Part shown: one piece after another, positions 26,248-36,026 of the stretch
Layout of the letters: the number at the start of each line of letters is the position of its first letter
How positions within the stretch are numbered: position 1 is the stretch's first letter
NCBI GenBank assembly: GCA_020846875.1
Contig: JADLDB010000016.1
Span: 27,923 to 91,922 of the forward strand
Direction: 5' to 3'
DNA length: 64,000 bases
From: Myxococcales bacterium
GTDB taxonomy: Bacteria; Myxococcota; Myxococcia; Myxococcales; Myxococcaceae
Program-made: the position numbers and the translations under genes
Notes under the pieces: model-generated
Told to the model about the DNA's origin: nothing
Seen by the model: the letters and a program-made list of their open reading frames with translations, nothing else
The model's database searches: none

Positions 26248-26945
26248 GCGCGGCCGTGCTCGCGACGATCCCCTGGGAGTTGTTGCTTCGGATCGCGGTC
26301 GGCACGGTGCTGGGTGGGATCATCGGCTACGAGCGGGACATTCACGGGAGGCCCGCGGGCCTCCGCACCCACATGATCGTCGGCCTCGCGTCGGCCACCT
26401 TCATGGTGGTGTCCACGAATTTCGTCTACCACCAGCACTTCCAGCACGCGGACATGGTCGAGGTCGATGCGTCACGCATCGCCGCTTCGATCGTCACGGG
26501 CATGGGCTTCCTCGCGGGCGGCGCCATCCTCCGCACGGGTGTCTCGGTGCAGGGGCTCACGACCGCGGCGGCGCTGTGGCTCGTCGGCGCCATTGGGATG
26601 GCCTCCGGGGCGGGGATGTTCGGGGTGGCGATCTTCGTCACCGTGATGGGCGTCATCGCGCTGACCGCCCTGCGGCGCTTCGAGGACAAGGACTCCCGCA
26701 CCACGCATCGGCACCGGATCGATCTGGTCCTGGGCGAGGAGGTCTCGACGGCGCAGATCTCGACGAGGCTGCGTGAGCTGGGCGTGGCGGTCTCGACGGT
26801 GAAGCAGGAGCGGAAGCCCGAGAAGAAGACCCAGTCGCTCACGCTCGACGTCCGGGTCCCCGCGGAGGTGGACTTCGAGACGCTCGTCGGCTCGCTCGGC
26901 GCGGACCCTGGAGTGCGTCGCGTGCGCGTGGAGCGCGTGGCGTAG
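26244..26945 (+). CDS. MgtC/SapB family membrane protein
   Basis: The 233-residue product shows the MgtC signature: GGIIGYERDIHGRPAGLRTH, then GMGFLAGGAILR and GLTTAAALWLVGAIGMASGAG, giving about five membrane segments, followed by an ACT-like cytoplasmic domain (HRIDLVLGEEVSTAQISTRL). MgtC proteins help bacteria grow at low magnesium and in hosts, in part by inhibiting the ATP synthase; many homologues are uncharacterised. The GTG start overlaps the upstream membrane-protein gene. Confidence 0.9.
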   Translation: MSAAVLATIPWELLLRIAVGTVLGGIIGYERDIHGRPAGLRTHMIVGLASATFMVVSTNFVYHQHFQHADMVEVDASRIAASIVTGMGFLAGGAILRTGVSVQGLTTAAALWLVGAIGMASGAGMFGVAIFVTVMGVIALTALRRFEDKDSRTTHRHRIDLVLGEEVSTAQISTRLRELGVAVSTVKQERKPEKKTQSLTLDVRVPAEVDFETLVGSLGADPGVRRVRVERVA

Positions 26946-27009
26946 GGGCACCAGAGCGCGCTCAGCCGCCGCCCGTTATGGTGCTTTGACTCCGCACCAA
27001 AGAGGCGTG

Positions 27010-28464
27010 ATGCGCGCGAAGCAGGACTGGAGAGGTCTTCGGCTCTACACCATCGGCCACTCCACCCGTTCCCTCGACGAGCTGATCGCCGCGCTGCGGG
27101 CGGCTGGCGTGACGGTCCTCGCCGACATCCGGACCATCCCGCGCTCCCGCCACAACCCGCAGTTCAACCGCGACGCGCTGCGCAAGGCGCTTCGATCCCG
27201 ACGGATCCGCTACGTCCACCTCCCGGCGCTCGGCGGCCTGCGCCATGCGCGGCCGGACTCGCCCAACGCCGGGTGGCGCAACGCGAGCTTTCGCGGCTAC
27301 GCCGACTACATGCAGACCGAGGAGTTCGCCTCAGGCCTCGACGAGCTGCGCGCGTCCGCGGCGGAGGGCACGGTGGCGTTGATGTGCGCGGAGGCCGTGC
27401 CATGGCGGTGCCACCGGTCGCTCGTCGCCGACGCGTTGACCGCGCGGGGCGCGCACGTCGAGCACCTCACGGGCGCCGGCCGCCCCAGGCCGCATCGACT
27501 CACGCCCTTCGCGCGAGTCGAGGGCGCGCAAGTCACCTACCCGTTCGATCCGTCCGGGAGCGGCCGGCTCGCGACTTCGGCTCCCTTTCACCTGGAGGCG
27601 ACGGTGCGCGCGCTGCAGCGTCGCGCGGGGAACCTGGTCGATCTGTGGGAGCAGGGGAGGTACGTGAGGGTGCTCGGGGCGCGCACCGGCCTCGCGCTCC
27701 TGGAGGTGTCGAATCGAGGGACGATCGAGCGCCCCGACGTCCGGTACGCGGTGCTGCGTGGCGCCAGGGCGGGGACGCACGAAGCGACGCTGAGGAGGAT
27801 GCTTGGCCTCGACGTCGATCCCCGGCCTCTCCAGCGCGCCGCGGAGGCGGAGGCCCGTCTGGTGTCCACCGCGCGCGCGCTGCGCGGCATGCGGCCTCCC
27901 AGGTTCGCCGGGCTCTTCGATGCGTTCGCCAGCGTGGTGCCCTTTCAGCAGGTGAGCCTCGACGCCGGTGTGGCGATCGTCAACCGGCTGGTCGAGCGCT
28001 TCGGGCGGATCATCAAGCACGGCGGCCGGACGTTCCACGCCTTCCCCAGCGCCGAGGTGGTGGCGGGGGCGCGGGTCGACAGCATCGCCCGCAGCGGCCT
28101 GAGCCACCGGAAGGCGGAGACGCTTCGCCGGATCGCGCGCGCCATCAGCACGGGAGAACTCACCGAGTCCCGGCTCGTCCACCTGGGAAACGAAGAGGCG
28201 ATCCGCCTGCTGTGCGAGCTGCCCGGCATTGGGCCCTGGACCGCGACGGTGGTGCTGCTGCGAGGGCTGGGGCGGCTCGACGTCTTTCCTCCGGGGGATG
28301 TCGGGGTCGCGCGAGGCCTGGGCGCCTTGCTCCGCTTGCGGCCCGGCGCCTCGCACGAGCGCGCTGTCGAGCGCTTCGGTGACGTGCGCGGGTACCTGTA
28401 CTTCCTCTCGCTCGGGGCGTCGCTCCTGGCCCGCGGCCTCGTTCACGCAGCGCCGGCGCCGTGA
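27010..28464 (+). CDS. DUF488 domain fused to an AlkA-like DNA glycosylase
   Basis: Residues about 10-160 are DUF488: LRLYTIGHSTRSLDELIAAL, VLADIRTIPRSRHNPQFN and LMCAEAVPWRCHRSLVADAL. Residues about 185-484 resemble AlkA, a 3-methyladenine DNA glycosylase: PRFAGLFDAFASVVPFQQVS, the helix-hairpin-helix LPGIGPWTATVVLL (from 404) and the catalytic Asp430 in FPPGDVGVARG. Both halves look intact, and the frame is continuous. DUF488 has no settled function; AlkA removes alkylated bases. ATG 27010 has GAGG just upstream and starts nine residues before DUF488; the TTG at 26986 is less likely. Confidence 0.88.
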   Translation: MRAKQDWRGLRLYTIGHSTRSLDELIAALRAAGVTVLADIRTIPRSRHNPQFNRDALRKALRSRRIRYVHLPALGGLRHARPDSPNAGWRNASFRGYADYMQTEEFASGLDELRASAAEGTVALMCAEAVPWRCHRSLVADALTARGAHVEHLTGAGRPRPHRLTPFARVEGAQVTYPFDPSGSGRLATSAPFHLEATVRALQRRAGNLVDLWEQGRYVRVLGARTGLALLEVSNRGTIERPDVRYAVLRGARAGTHEATLRRMLGLDVDPRPLQRAAEAEARLVSTARALRGMRPPRFAGLFDAFASVVPFQQVSLDAGVAIVNRLVERFGRIIKHGGRTFHAFPSAEVVAGARVDSIARSGLSHRKAETLRRIARAISTGELTESRLVHLGNEEAIRLLCELPGIGPWTATVVLLRGLGRLDVFPPGDVGVARGLGALLRLRPGASHERAVERFGDVRGYLYFLSLGASLLARGLVHAAPAP

Positions 28465-28471
28465 TCTTCCG

Positions 28472-29284
28472 TCAGGTGCTCACTCGTCCGGACCTGGGCT
28501 CATCCAACACCGCGCGCAGCACGTCCGGGAGGTCGGTCATGATCCCGCCCACGCCGTCGGCGATCGCCTGCCGCATCTGCGCCGGATCGTCGACCGTCCA
28601 CACGTTGATCCACTTGCCCTTCGCCGCCGCTGCGCGCGCCAGTTGCGCGTCGAAGACGACCAACCCTTCCCACTCGTACGGCAGGTCGAGGACCGTCCAC
28701 GGGCCCTCGGGGGGCTCCTCGCCGCCCTTCACCGCGAAGACGAACGCCGCCAGTGCGTTGGCCGGGAAGAAGTAACACGCGTCGGGCAACACCTTCACCA
28801 GCTCCTCGCCGATCCCGTCGTGCTCCGAGCCGATGCACAGCCGATCCAGCTCGTCGGTGCCGCGCACCAGGTCGACGAAGGGCGCCAGCGCGGCCTCGTC
28901 CTTGAGCTCTACGTTGATCTTGAGCCCGGGGAAGGCGGACAGCACGTCGGAGAGCCGTGACAGGCCAATGCCTCTTCCCCGCAGCGGCGTCCCGGAGCCA
29001 CCGGCGGGCGTGAAGTGGAAGGCCGCGTCCAGCTTCGAGAGCTCGGCCCAGGGGAGATTCTTGAGCGCCCCGGTGCCATTCGTGCAGCGCTCCAGCGTCG
29101 CGTCGTGCGCCACCACCACCACGCCGTCCCGCGAGGCATGCACGTCCAGCTCCAGCATGTCGGTGCGATGCACCTTCACCGCGTGCTCGAAGGCGTACAG
29201 CGTGTTCTCCGGGTAGCGCTTCGCGCCGCCGCGATGACAGATGTGCAGCGGGGCCTCCAGCCCGGAGAAGAAGCGGTGCCTCAC
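28472..29284 (-). CDS. Glycerophosphodiester phosphodiesterase
   Basis: The 270-residue enzyme would split glycerophosphodiesters to glycerol-3-phosphate and an alcohol. It has the GDPD N-terminal motif [20 protein letters not shown], metal ligands in [28 protein letters not shown], and [20 protein letters not shown] at the end. No signal peptide is seen, so it is probably cytoplasmic. The GTG start overlaps the thiolase stop, placing it last in the operon 28472-31505. Confidence 0.93.
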   Translation of the reverse strand: MRHRFFSGLEAPLHICHRGGAKRYPENTLYAFEHAVKVHRTDMLELDVHASRDGVVVVAHDATLERCTNGTGALKNLPWAELSKLDAAFHFTPAGGSGTPLRGRGIGLSRLSDVLSAFPGLKINVELKDEAALAPFVDLVRGTDELDRLCIGSEHDGIGEELVKVLPDACYFFPANALAAFVFAVKGGEEPPEGPWTVLDLPYEWEGLVVFDAQLARAAAAKGKWINVWTVDDPAQMRQAIADGVGGIMTDLPDVLRAVLDEPRSGRVST

Positions 29285-30480
29285 GGCGCCTCGAACGTCG
29301 CGGCGATGCCCTGGCCCACGCCGATGCACATGGTCGCCAGGCCGCGCTTCGCGCCACGCGCCTTCATCGCGTGCAACAGCGTGGTGACGATCCGCGCGCC
29401 GCTCATCCCGAGGGGATGCCCGAGGGCGATCGCGCCTCCATGGACGTTCACCCGCGAGGGATCGAGCTCCAGCTCCCTCACGCACGCCAACGACTGCGCC
29501 GCGAAGGCCTCGTTCAGCTCGACCAGCTCCACGTGCGGCACCGTCCACCCCGCGCGCGCCAGCGCCTGCTTCGACGCCGGCACCGGACCGACGCCCATCA
29601 CCCGCGGGCTGACCCCCGCCGTGCCGCTGGAGACGAAGCGCCCGAGCGGCGCCTTGCCCCACTTCGCCAGCGCCTTCTCGCTCATCAGCACCACCGCCGA
29701 CGCGCCGTCGTTGAGCGAGGAGGAGTTGCCCGCCGTCACCGTGCCGCCCTTGCGGAAGGCGGCCTTCAGCGTGGCCAGCTTCTCCAGCGTGGAGTCCGCC
29801 CGCGGCTGCTCGTCCGCGCTCACCACCAGCGGCGGTCCCTTCTTCTGCGGCAGCTCGACCGGCACCACCTCTGCGGCGAAGGCACCCGCCTGCTGCGCGG
29901 CCACCGCTTTCTGGTGGGAGGCGAGCGCGAAGCGATCCTGATCTTCCCGGGCGATCTTCCACTGCTCGGCCACGTTCTCCGCCGTCTCGCCCATCGCCTC
30001 GAGCGGGAAGAGCGCCTCCAGCTTCGCGTTCGGGTAGCGCCAGCCCAGCGCGGTGTCCCACGACTCCAGCTTGCCGCCCGGGAAGGCCTCGGACGGCTTG
30101 GGCGTGGACCACGGCGCGCGCGTCATCGACTCCACGCCGCCGGCCACCACGAGATCCGCTTCGCCGAGGCGGATCTGCCGCGCCCCCTGGATGATCGCGT
30201 CCAGGCCGCTGCCGCACAGGCGATTGACGGTGGCCGCGGGCACCGAGTCGGGCAGCCCCGAGAGCAGGGTCGCCATGCGCGCCACGTTGCGGTTGTCCTC
30301 GCCCGCCTGGTTCGCGCAGCCCAGGTACAGCTCGTCTACCAGCGCCCCCTCGACGCCCGCGCGCGCCAGCACCGCGCGGATCACCAGCGCCGCGAGATCG
30401 TCCGGCCGCACGTCCTTCAGCGCGCCACGGTGCTTGCCGATAGGCGTGCGAACCGCGTCCACCACGAAGCAGGCGCTCAT
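29281..30480 (-). CDS. Acetyl-CoA acyltransferase (thiolase), PcaF/PaaJ-like
   Basis: The 399-residue enzyme has the acyl-binding Cys in [11 protein letters not shown], the His block [16 protein letters not shown] and the second active Cys in CIGVGQG. The stretch [20 protein letters not shown] is closest to beta-ketoadipyl-CoA thiolases, but no aromatic-degradation genes are nearby, so a general beta-ketothiolase is equally possible. It is coupled at both ends (ATGA with the reductase, GTGA with the phosphodiesterase). Enoyl-CoA hydratase and hydroxyacyl-CoA dehydrogenase genes at 32732 and 38560 could complete beta-oxidation. Confidence 0.93.
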   Translation of the reverse strand: MSACFVVDAVRTPIGKHRGALKDVRPDDLAALVIRAVLARAGVEGALVDELYLGCANQAGEDNRNVARMATLLSGLPDSVPAATVNRLCGSGLDAIIQGARQIRLGEADLVVAGGVESMTRAPWSTPKPSEAFPGGKLESWDTALGWRYPNAKLEALFPLEAMGETAENVAEQWKIAREDQDRFALASHQKAVAAQQAGAFAAEVVPVELPQKKGPPLVVSADEQPRADSTLEKLATLKAAFRKGGTVTAGNSSSLNDGASAVVLMSEKALAKWGKAPLGRFVSSGTAGVSPRVMGVGPVPASKQALARAGWTVPHVELVELNEAFAAQSLACVRELELDPSRVNVHGGAIALGHPLGMSGARIVTTLLHAMKARGAKRGLATMCIGVGQGIAATFEAP

Positions 30481-31505
30481 GGCGTCAGCACCACGTTCCC
30501 GAAGGACTTGCGATCGGTGAGCAGCCCGTGCGCCTCGGCGGCGTGGGACAGCGGCAGCACCCGGTCCATCACCGGCTTCAGCTTCCCGGCCTCCACCAGC
30601 TCGAGGATCCGGAAGAGTTCTCCCTTGCTGCCCATCGTCGATCCCAACAACGAGATCGACTTGTAGAACAGCACCCGCAGATCGAGCTTCACGTCGGGAC
30701 CGGTGGTGGCGCCGCACGTCACCAGGCGCCCGCCCTTCGGCAGGCACAGCACCGACTTGTCCCAGGTGCTGGCGCCGACGTGCTCGAACACCACGTCCAC
30801 CAGGCGGCGGCTGGTCAGCTTCTTCACCTCTTCGAGGAAGTCGGCCTGCGCGTAGTTGATGACGTGATCGGCGCCCAGCGCCTTCGCCTTCTCCAGCTTC
30901 TCCGGCGTCGACGCGGTGGCGATCACCTTCGCGCCCGCCAGCTTCGCGATCTGCACCCCGGCGCTGCCGACGCCCGAGCCCGCCGCGTGGATCAGCACCG
31001 TCTCGCCAGGCCGGAGCTGCGCGCGCGTCATCAGCATGTGCCAGGCGGTGAGGAAGGTGAGGGGCAGGCAGGCCGACTCCTCGAAGGACAGCGCCTTCGG
31101 CTTCGGGAGGATGTTCTGCCGCGGCACGCACACGTACTCCGCGTAGCCGCCGCGGACGTGCTCGCCGAGGATCGCGTAGCTGCGGCACAGCGCGTCTTCG
31201 CCCGACAAGCACCTCTCGCACGCGCCGCACGACAGCCCCGGGTTCACCAGCACCTCCAGGCCCGGCTTCAAGTCGCTCACCTCCGCGCCCACCGCGTCGA
31301 TGACGCCCGCAACGTCGCTGCCCAGCACGTGGGGCATTTCCAGCCTGAGCCCCGCCCACCCCTTGCGCACCCAGACGTCGAGGTGGTTGAGCGCCACCGC
31401 CTTCACCTTCACCCGCACCTCTCTCGCGCGGGGCTCGGGCGTCGAAAGTTCCGTCATTTCGAGGACTTCTGGGCCTCCGTGCTGGCGGAAGGCGATGGCT
31501 TTCAT
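30477..31505 (-). CDS. MDR-superfamily NADPH oxidoreductase (quinone-reductase-like)
   Basis: The protein is 342 residues if it begins at ATG 31505 ([17 protein letters not shown]); GTG 31511 adds two. The Rossmann motif is [20 protein letters not shown]. The four-cysteine structural zinc lobe is complete ([15 protein letters not shown]), but the usual catalytic-zinc Cys and the GHE motif are replaced by NHLD and GSDVAG, so it should reduce quinones or enoyl compounds rather than oxidise alcohols. It overlaps the thiolase gene by four bases and heads the operon. Confidence 0.9.
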   Translation of the reverse strand: MKAIAFRQHGGPEVLEMTELSTPEPRAREVRVKVKAVALNHLDVWVRKGWAGLRLEMPHVLGSDVAGVIDAVGAEVSDLKPGLEVLVNPGLSCGACERCLSGEDALCRSYAILGEHVRGGYAEYVCVPRQNILPKPKALSFEESACLPLTFLTAWHMLMTRAQLRPGETVLIHAAGSGVGSAGVQIAKLAGAKVIATASTPEKLEKAKALGADHVINYAQADFLEEVKKLTSRRLVDVVFEHVGASTWDKSVLCLPKGGRLVTCGATTGPDVKLDLRVLFYKSISLLGSTMGSKGELFRILELVEAGKLKPVMDRVLPLSHAAEAHGLLTDRKSFGNVVLTP

Positions 31506-31521
31506 GGTCACGACTCCGTGC

Positions 31522-31549
31522 TTGCCGCGTTGGGGTGCCGTCGTGCTAT
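31522..31549 (+). promoter_or_regulatory. Possible promoter for the Gly-linker lipoprotein
   Basis: TTGCCG at 31522-31527 and TGCTAT at 31544-31549 are 16 bases apart in the 116-base gap between divergent genes, about 73 bases before the ATG at 31622. The match is only approximate. Confidence 0.25.
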
Positions 31550-31621
31550 TCGCGTCCGCGACGGCCGGTCGCGCCCGCTTCTAGAGGCGGTCGCTACGAA
31601 AATCTACGGGAGCTTCGAGAC

Positions 31622-32725
31622 ATGATGACGCGTGCAGTGGTGCTGGGTGCAGCGATCGCTTTGGTGGCCTGCGGACCGGCTCGTCCGACGAATGACGCGG
31701 GGCAGGGAGGAGGCACCGGAGGCGGCACTACCGGCGGTGGGTCCGGCGGAGGCTCGGGTGGGGGGACGGGCGGCGGCTCCGGCGGAGGCTCGGGCGGCGG
31801 GAGCGGCGGAGGCACGGGTGGAGGCTCGGGTGGCGGCGGTGGCAGCTCCTTCGCCTGGGACGGCGGCAAGACGATCGACGCGGTGAGGGGCGCGCGCTTC
31901 TGCCAGGAGAACGTAGAGGTGGACGGCGTGATCGTCACCGCGCTCGAGAACGAGTTTCAGGGAGGGCAGGGGGACTGGCAGTCGCAGTTCTGGGTGGCCG
32001 ACCCGAACGATCCGACGATCGGCATGTACGTCGACAAGTTCTACACGGACCTGCCCGGCCCGCACCGCGTCGCGGTGGGCGACGTGGTCAACCTGAAGGG
32101 CTACGTGAAGCACGAGTCGGCGCACAACGATCGCACCGCGTACCGCTTCGTCTTCGGCAGCCAGTTCGGCTGTGGCCCGATGCTGCAGGGCAAGCTGGAG
32201 ATCACCGCGGTGAGCGACGCCGGGACTGTCTTCTACAACCCGACGGCCCCTGGCTTCGGCGACGCGATGGGCGGCAGCGCGCGGCCCGACCCGGAGCTCG
32301 GCTCGGCGCTGGTGGAGATCCCCGGCCCGCTGGTGCTGACCGACGCGGCGCCTGAGGCGTTCAAGCGCATCTCCGGGAGCACCACCGACACCACCGTCTA
32401 CGGCTTCGAGGTGACGGGCGGGATCCTGGTGAACAACTTCAACACCTACGATCTCCGCCGCAGCGACGGCGGCGTCACCCTTCGCTGCGACTGGCGGGCG
32501 ATCGCGCTCGACGCGGGCACGGGCACGGTCGTCTTCCCCAACGGCATCCGCGGGGTGTGGGACACGTACTCGCACGCACCCTGCCGTGACGGCGGCACCA
32601 GTTGCAACGACGGCTTCACCCAGCGCGACTCAGGCATCGTCCCGGGCACCAGCAACACGTACACCTACGTGCTGTACCCGACGAGCTGCGGCGATCTGCA
32701 GGGCTACGTGGACGCGGGGCCCTGA
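31622..32725 (+). CDS. Glycine-linker lipoprotein, function unknown
   Basis: The 367-residue product has a lipoprotein signal ending in LVAC (about residues 14-17), then roughly 50 residues made almost only of Gly, Ser and Thr (GGGTGGGTTGGGSGGG and so on), a flexible arm typical of myxobacterial surface lipoproteins. The globular part (from about residue 75) contains paired cysteines and a beta-rich pattern (FCQENVEVDGVIVTALENEF; VAVGDVVNLKGYVKHE) reminiscent of an OB/nucleic-acid-type barrel, but I cannot name it. It lies six bases before the enoyl-CoA hydratase gene, although no functional link is obvious. Confidence 0.8.
   Translation: MMTRAVVLGAAIALVACGPARPTNDAGQGGGTGGGTTGGGSGGGSGGGTGGGSGGGSGGGSGGGTGGGSGGGGGSSFAWDGGKTIDAVRGARFCQENVEVDGVIVTALENEFQGGQGDWQSQFWVADPNDPTIGMYVDKFYTDLPGPHRVAVGDVVNLKGYVKHESAHNDRTAYRFVFGSQFGCGPMLQGKLEITAVSDAGTVFYNPTAPGFGDAMGGSARPDPELGSALVEIPGPLVLTDAAPEAFKRISGSTTDTTVYGFEVTGGILVNNFNTYDLRRSDGGVTLRCDWRAIALDAGTGTVVFPNGIRGVWDTYSHAPCRDGGTSCNDGFTQRDSGIVPGTSNTYTYVLYPTSCGDLQGYVDAGP
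31708..31848 (+). repeat. GGC/GGA-rich coding repeat
   Basis: About 140 bases of near-tandem GGCGGAGGC(T/A)CGGGTGGG units encode the Gly/Ser/Thr arm of the lipoprotein. The units are close to nine bases and would allow in-frame length changes. Confidence 0.8.
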
Positions 32726-32731
32726 TCGGCC

Positions 32732-33475
32732 ATGCTGAACGCGACGGTCGACGGCGGCATCGGGCACCTCGAGCTCGACCGGCCCGAGGTGCGCAACGCC
32801 ATCAACCGCGAGCTGTGCGAGGTGATGGGCCGCACGCTGGACGAGTGGGCGGCGCGGGACGACGTGCGGGCGGTGGTGATCTCCGGGGCGGGGGGCAAGG
32901 CCTTCGCCGCCGGCGCGGACATCGCCGAGTTGAAGGAGCGCACCCACAAGGAGTCCTTCCTCGCCTGGACCCAGCGCCTCCTGCAGAAGGTGGAGGACTT
33001 TCCGCGTCCGACCATCGCGGCCCTCGACGGCTACGCGCTGGGCGGCGGGCTGGAGCTGGCGCTGGCGTGTGATCTCCGCGTGGCGGCGAAGACGGCGAAG
33101 GTGGGCCTGCCCGAGGTGACGCTGGGCATCTACCCGTCGGCGGGGGGCAGCTGGCGGCTCCCGCGGATCGTCGGCCTGGGCCGCGCGAAGGAGCTCGTCT
33201 TCACCGGGCGCATCGTCGCCGCGGAGGAGGCCAGCCGCTGGGGCCTGTTCGAGTCGCTGGTGGAGGCGGACGCGCTGTCCGAGGCGAAGCGGATCGCCGG
33301 CCTCATCGCCGCCAATGCCCCGCTGGCCGTGCAGGTGGCCAAGGTGTCGCTCAATGCGCTGGCCAGGCGCGAGGCCGCGGCCCCGGTGGAGTGGCTGGGC
33401 CAGGCGCTGTTGTTCGACTCCGAAGAGAAGCGCGCGCGGATGACGGCGTTTCTCGAGAAGAAGTCGAAGAAGTAG
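32732..33475 (+). CDS. Enoyl-CoA hydratase/isomerase family protein
   Basis: The 247-residue crotonase-fold protein has the oxyanion-hole segments SGAGGKAFAAGADIAELKE and ALDGYALGGGLELALACDLR, and the block PEVTLGIYPSAGGSWRLPRI, with the first catalytic Glu in PEVTLG. It would hydrate trans-2-enoyl-CoA. Length and motif order match ordinary short-chain enoyl-CoA hydratases. It is convergent with the large lipoprotein gene that follows, four bases away. Confidence 0.93.
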   Translation: MLNATVDGGIGHLELDRPEVRNAINRELCEVMGRTLDEWAARDDVRAVVISGAGGKAFAAGADIAELKERTHKESFLAWTQRLLQKVEDFPRPTIAALDGYALGGGLELALACDLRVAAKTAKVGLPEVTLGIYPSAGGSWRLPRIVGLGRAKELVFTGRIVAAEEASRWGLFESLVEADALSEAKRIAGLIAANAPLAVQVAKVSLNALARREAAAPVEWLGQALLFDSEEKRARMTAFLEKKSKK

Positions 33476-33479
33476 CGAC

Positions 33480-36026
33480 TCAAGGCACGCAGTCAGCTCG
33501 CAGCAGCTCGTGGCGGCCCTCATTGTCGACGAGGTGAACGCCTTCGGCGTCAGCGTGGAGCTTGCCTGCGGCGAGGGCCTCGGGCGACGAGGACACGGTG
33601 ACCGGTGTCCACACCCCGACTTGTGAAGCAGCGTCTGCTTCCAGCCGGAGGACGGCGCCGGCGGTGAGGGCGAAGGTGTGTCCGCACCGCTCCACCACAT
33701 CCAGGAGGGTGGAAGCTGCACCGAGCGGCGGAGCGATCCTCGTCCGCGAAGGGAGAGAGAAGACGGAACCGTCTCTGAGTGCCACGCGGCCGCGCTCGCG
33801 GTCGCTCCAAACCAGCGCCGCCTCGGCCAGGCCCAGGTCCAGTTCGTCGGTCTTCCACACTACCCGGTTGTCAGCACGGAAGCGGAACAACCTCCCGTTG
33901 GCGATGAGGTAACCGCCCGCGTAGGACGCCCCTTGTGGACTCTTCGGGAGCGCTACCAGGGAGGTGATGTTCCCCCGGGACAGCGGAACCACGGCGGGCC
34001 GAAGGGTGGGCGCGTCGGCGCGTGCCGCGAGGCGGTCAGTGATGTCCGCTGAGAGGAGCAGGTCCCCGGAGATGCCGATGAAGATCGTCCCACCGTCCGG
34101 AAGATCGTGCCTGGCTCCCAGCGGGTGACCGGTCGCGCGCCCGGGCCACCGCACCACTATTGGAAAGTCACTGGAGGGGCTCTGGTTTTGGGCCACGACG
34201 TCCCAGGCGAGGGTGTCCGGGAAATAGGGGAGATCCAGGATCACCCAGTCAGGGGCATTCTGAACCGAGCCGAAGTTCGGGTAGGAGGGACCTGTCGAGA
34301 AGAAGCCCGCGCCGGGTTGGAAGGCGAAGACGCTCTCTGAAGCCAGCTCGGGAAGGCCGCTCGTGGGCGGACCGTGCAGGTTCCCCGCGAAGAGGGGTTC
34401 CCGTCCGACCATCATGGTGGGCGCGCTCACCATCAGCGGCGTCGAGAAGGGAAGCAGAAAATCGCGATCGCTCGCCCACAGGTGCCCTCGATCGTCTGCG
34501 AAGGCGAGGACACGGGGGTTGTTCTTCGACACCTGCATTCCAGGGGCCGAGAACTGCTTCACCTGGGGCCAGTCAGCGAAGACCAGGCCGTTGCCGCAAC
34601 GCCGGGTATCGAGCTCCCCGGCTGCGGTCTCGACGACCAGGATGAACCTCGAGGAGTAGCCCCCATCGTCCGGCCCGGTGGCCTCGATCTGAACCGGGCC
34701 GGGGCCAGCGTCCATCACGTAGCACCCGCCCGAGGGGTTGACGAGGCTGTTCGGGAGGAGTTCGCAGCTCCCTGTGTAGGTCGAAGTCCCCGAGGTGAAC
34801 AACATGGGCAAGAGACTCCCATCCTCGCTAGCGTGGACGAGCGAAGCCAACGTGCCGTGGAGGTCCTCCTGGCTGAGACTGAGGATGCTGGGCGGTGGAG
34901 CCCCGAGATCTGTGGGGCAACCGAGGGTGGGGGCATAGACGCCGGTCACGGGGCCCGACCGGTGGACGCGGAACAAGCCCCTGGTCGTCGCGATGACCAC
35001 CACCGGATCGACTTGCTGGTCGACATCGCCGAACTCGCTGACGTCATTGATGCCTGCGTCGTACGTGCCGAGCGACGAGAGGTCTGCCTCCGTCCAGGAG
35101 CCACCCTCGAGGCGGGCGAGGTGCGCCTCGTCGAAGGCGAACGCCACGCCGCGATGCAGTCCCTGCTTGAGCTTCGTAGGAGCGAACGACAGGGACTGCG
35201 GACTCGCACCGAGCGCGCCCCCGTCAAAGGACAACGAAAAGAGCCCGCCATCAGAGGCGATGGCCAACGTTGCGTCTCCGAGGGACAGCAGCGCCACCGG
35301 CGAAAGCCCGGGTGGCAGGGCGCCGCGGTCGACGGCACCCCACTGCATAACCGAGCCCGCGTCCTGACAGGTGCGCAGTCCGCCGGGGAACCAGGAGACG
35401 CGAAGGAGCTCATTGCCGACCACGACGTCGGTGGTCCACCCCCAGGCGTCGACTGTCGAGCAGCTCGTGCGGGTCCTGTGATCCGCGGTGATGGAGAGCA
35501 GGCGGGGCCGCTGATTCCAGAGCGGCGCCTCCGAGGAGATCGAAGCGACGGGGATGCCGGCGTTCGGCCGGAGCCCCTCGGCGGAGGTGTCGAGGCACAC
35601 GCCGTCGGGTCCGCACCGCCACGCCTGCTCGCAGTCGGAGTCGTCGCGGCAGGTGTACGGCGCCGCGACGCTGGTGTCGTGGCACACCGACAGCTGGGGA
35701 TCGCCTGCCGGAACGCCGCAGCGCCAGCCGGGAGCGCAGTCCCCTCCATCGGGCCGGCACGCGACGGCCTGGGCGTCGTCGAGGGAGTAGCAGACGCCCT
35801 GCGCGCCACAGTGCCACCCGTAGCAGTCCGCCTGGTCGCGGCAGGCCCACGCGCCGGGCTGGTTGGGAAGGCAGCGATCCTCCACGCCGCAGTGCCACTC
35901 GCCGGGACACTCGGCGGAGCTGCCGCCGTCGCGGTGACACGGGTAGTAGGCGCCGGGCAGCGTGTCGAGCCGCGTGCAGCTCACCGCCAGGCCAAGGCAG
36001 AACGAGACGACCAGCGCGCGCTTCAC
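33480..36026 (-). CDS. Large cysteine-rich lipoprotein, function unknown
   Basis: The 848-residue protein has a signal peptide with lipobox AVSC at about residues 14-17. Residues about 28-150 hold four short cysteine modules of the form C-x-D-x-x-D-C-x-x-x-W-x-C-G-x-x-G-x-C, for example CRDQADCYGWHCGAQGVC and CRDDSDCEQAWRCGPDGVC. The rest is beta-strand rich, with recurring turns such as LLSLGDATLAIASDGGLFSL, suggesting a propeller. Its G+C is visibly lower (about 60 percent in sampled lines) than its neighbours. It overlaps the next gene by four bases (ATGA). An adhesive or sensory surface role is only a guess. Confidence 0.75.
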   Translation of the reverse strand: MKRALVVSFCLGLAVSCTRLDTLPGAYYPCHRDGGSSAECPGEWHCGVEDRCLPNQPGAWACRDQADCYGWHCGAQGVCYSLDDAQAVACRPDGGDCAPGWRCGVPAGDPQLSVCHDTSVAAPYTCRDDSDCEQAWRCGPDGVCLDTSAEGLRPNAGIPVASISSEAPLWNQRPRLLSITADHRTRTSCSTVDAWGWTTDVVVGNELLRVSWFPGGLRTCQDAGSVMQWGAVDRGALPPGLSPVALLSLGDATLAIASDGGLFSLSFDGGALGASPQSLSFAPTKLKQGLHRGVAFAFDEAHLARLEGGSWTEADLSSLGTYDAGINDVSEFGDVDQQVDPVVVIATTRGLFRVHRSGPVTGVYAPTLGCPTDLGAPPPSILSLSQEDLHGTLASLVHASEDGSLLPMLFTSGTSTYTGSCELLPNSLVNPSGGCYVMDAGPGPVQIEATGPDDGGYSSRFILVVETAAGELDTRRCGNGLVFADWPQVKQFSAPGMQVSKNNPRVLAFADDRGHLWASDRDFLLPFSTPLMVSAPTMMVGREPLFAGNLHGPPTSGLPELASESVFAFQPGAGFFSTGPSYPNFGSVQNAPDWVILDLPYFPDTLAWDVVAQNQSPSSDFPIVVRWPGRATGHPLGARHDLPDGGTIFIGISGDLLLSADITDRLAARADAPTLRPAVVPLSRGNITSLVALPKSPQGASYAGGYLIANGRLFRFRADNRVVWKTDELDLGLAEAALVWSDRERGRVALRDGSVFSLPSRTRIAPPLGAASTLLDVVERCGHTFALTAGAVLRLEADAASQVGVWTPVTVSSSPEALAAGKLHADAEGVHLVDNEGRHELLRADCVP

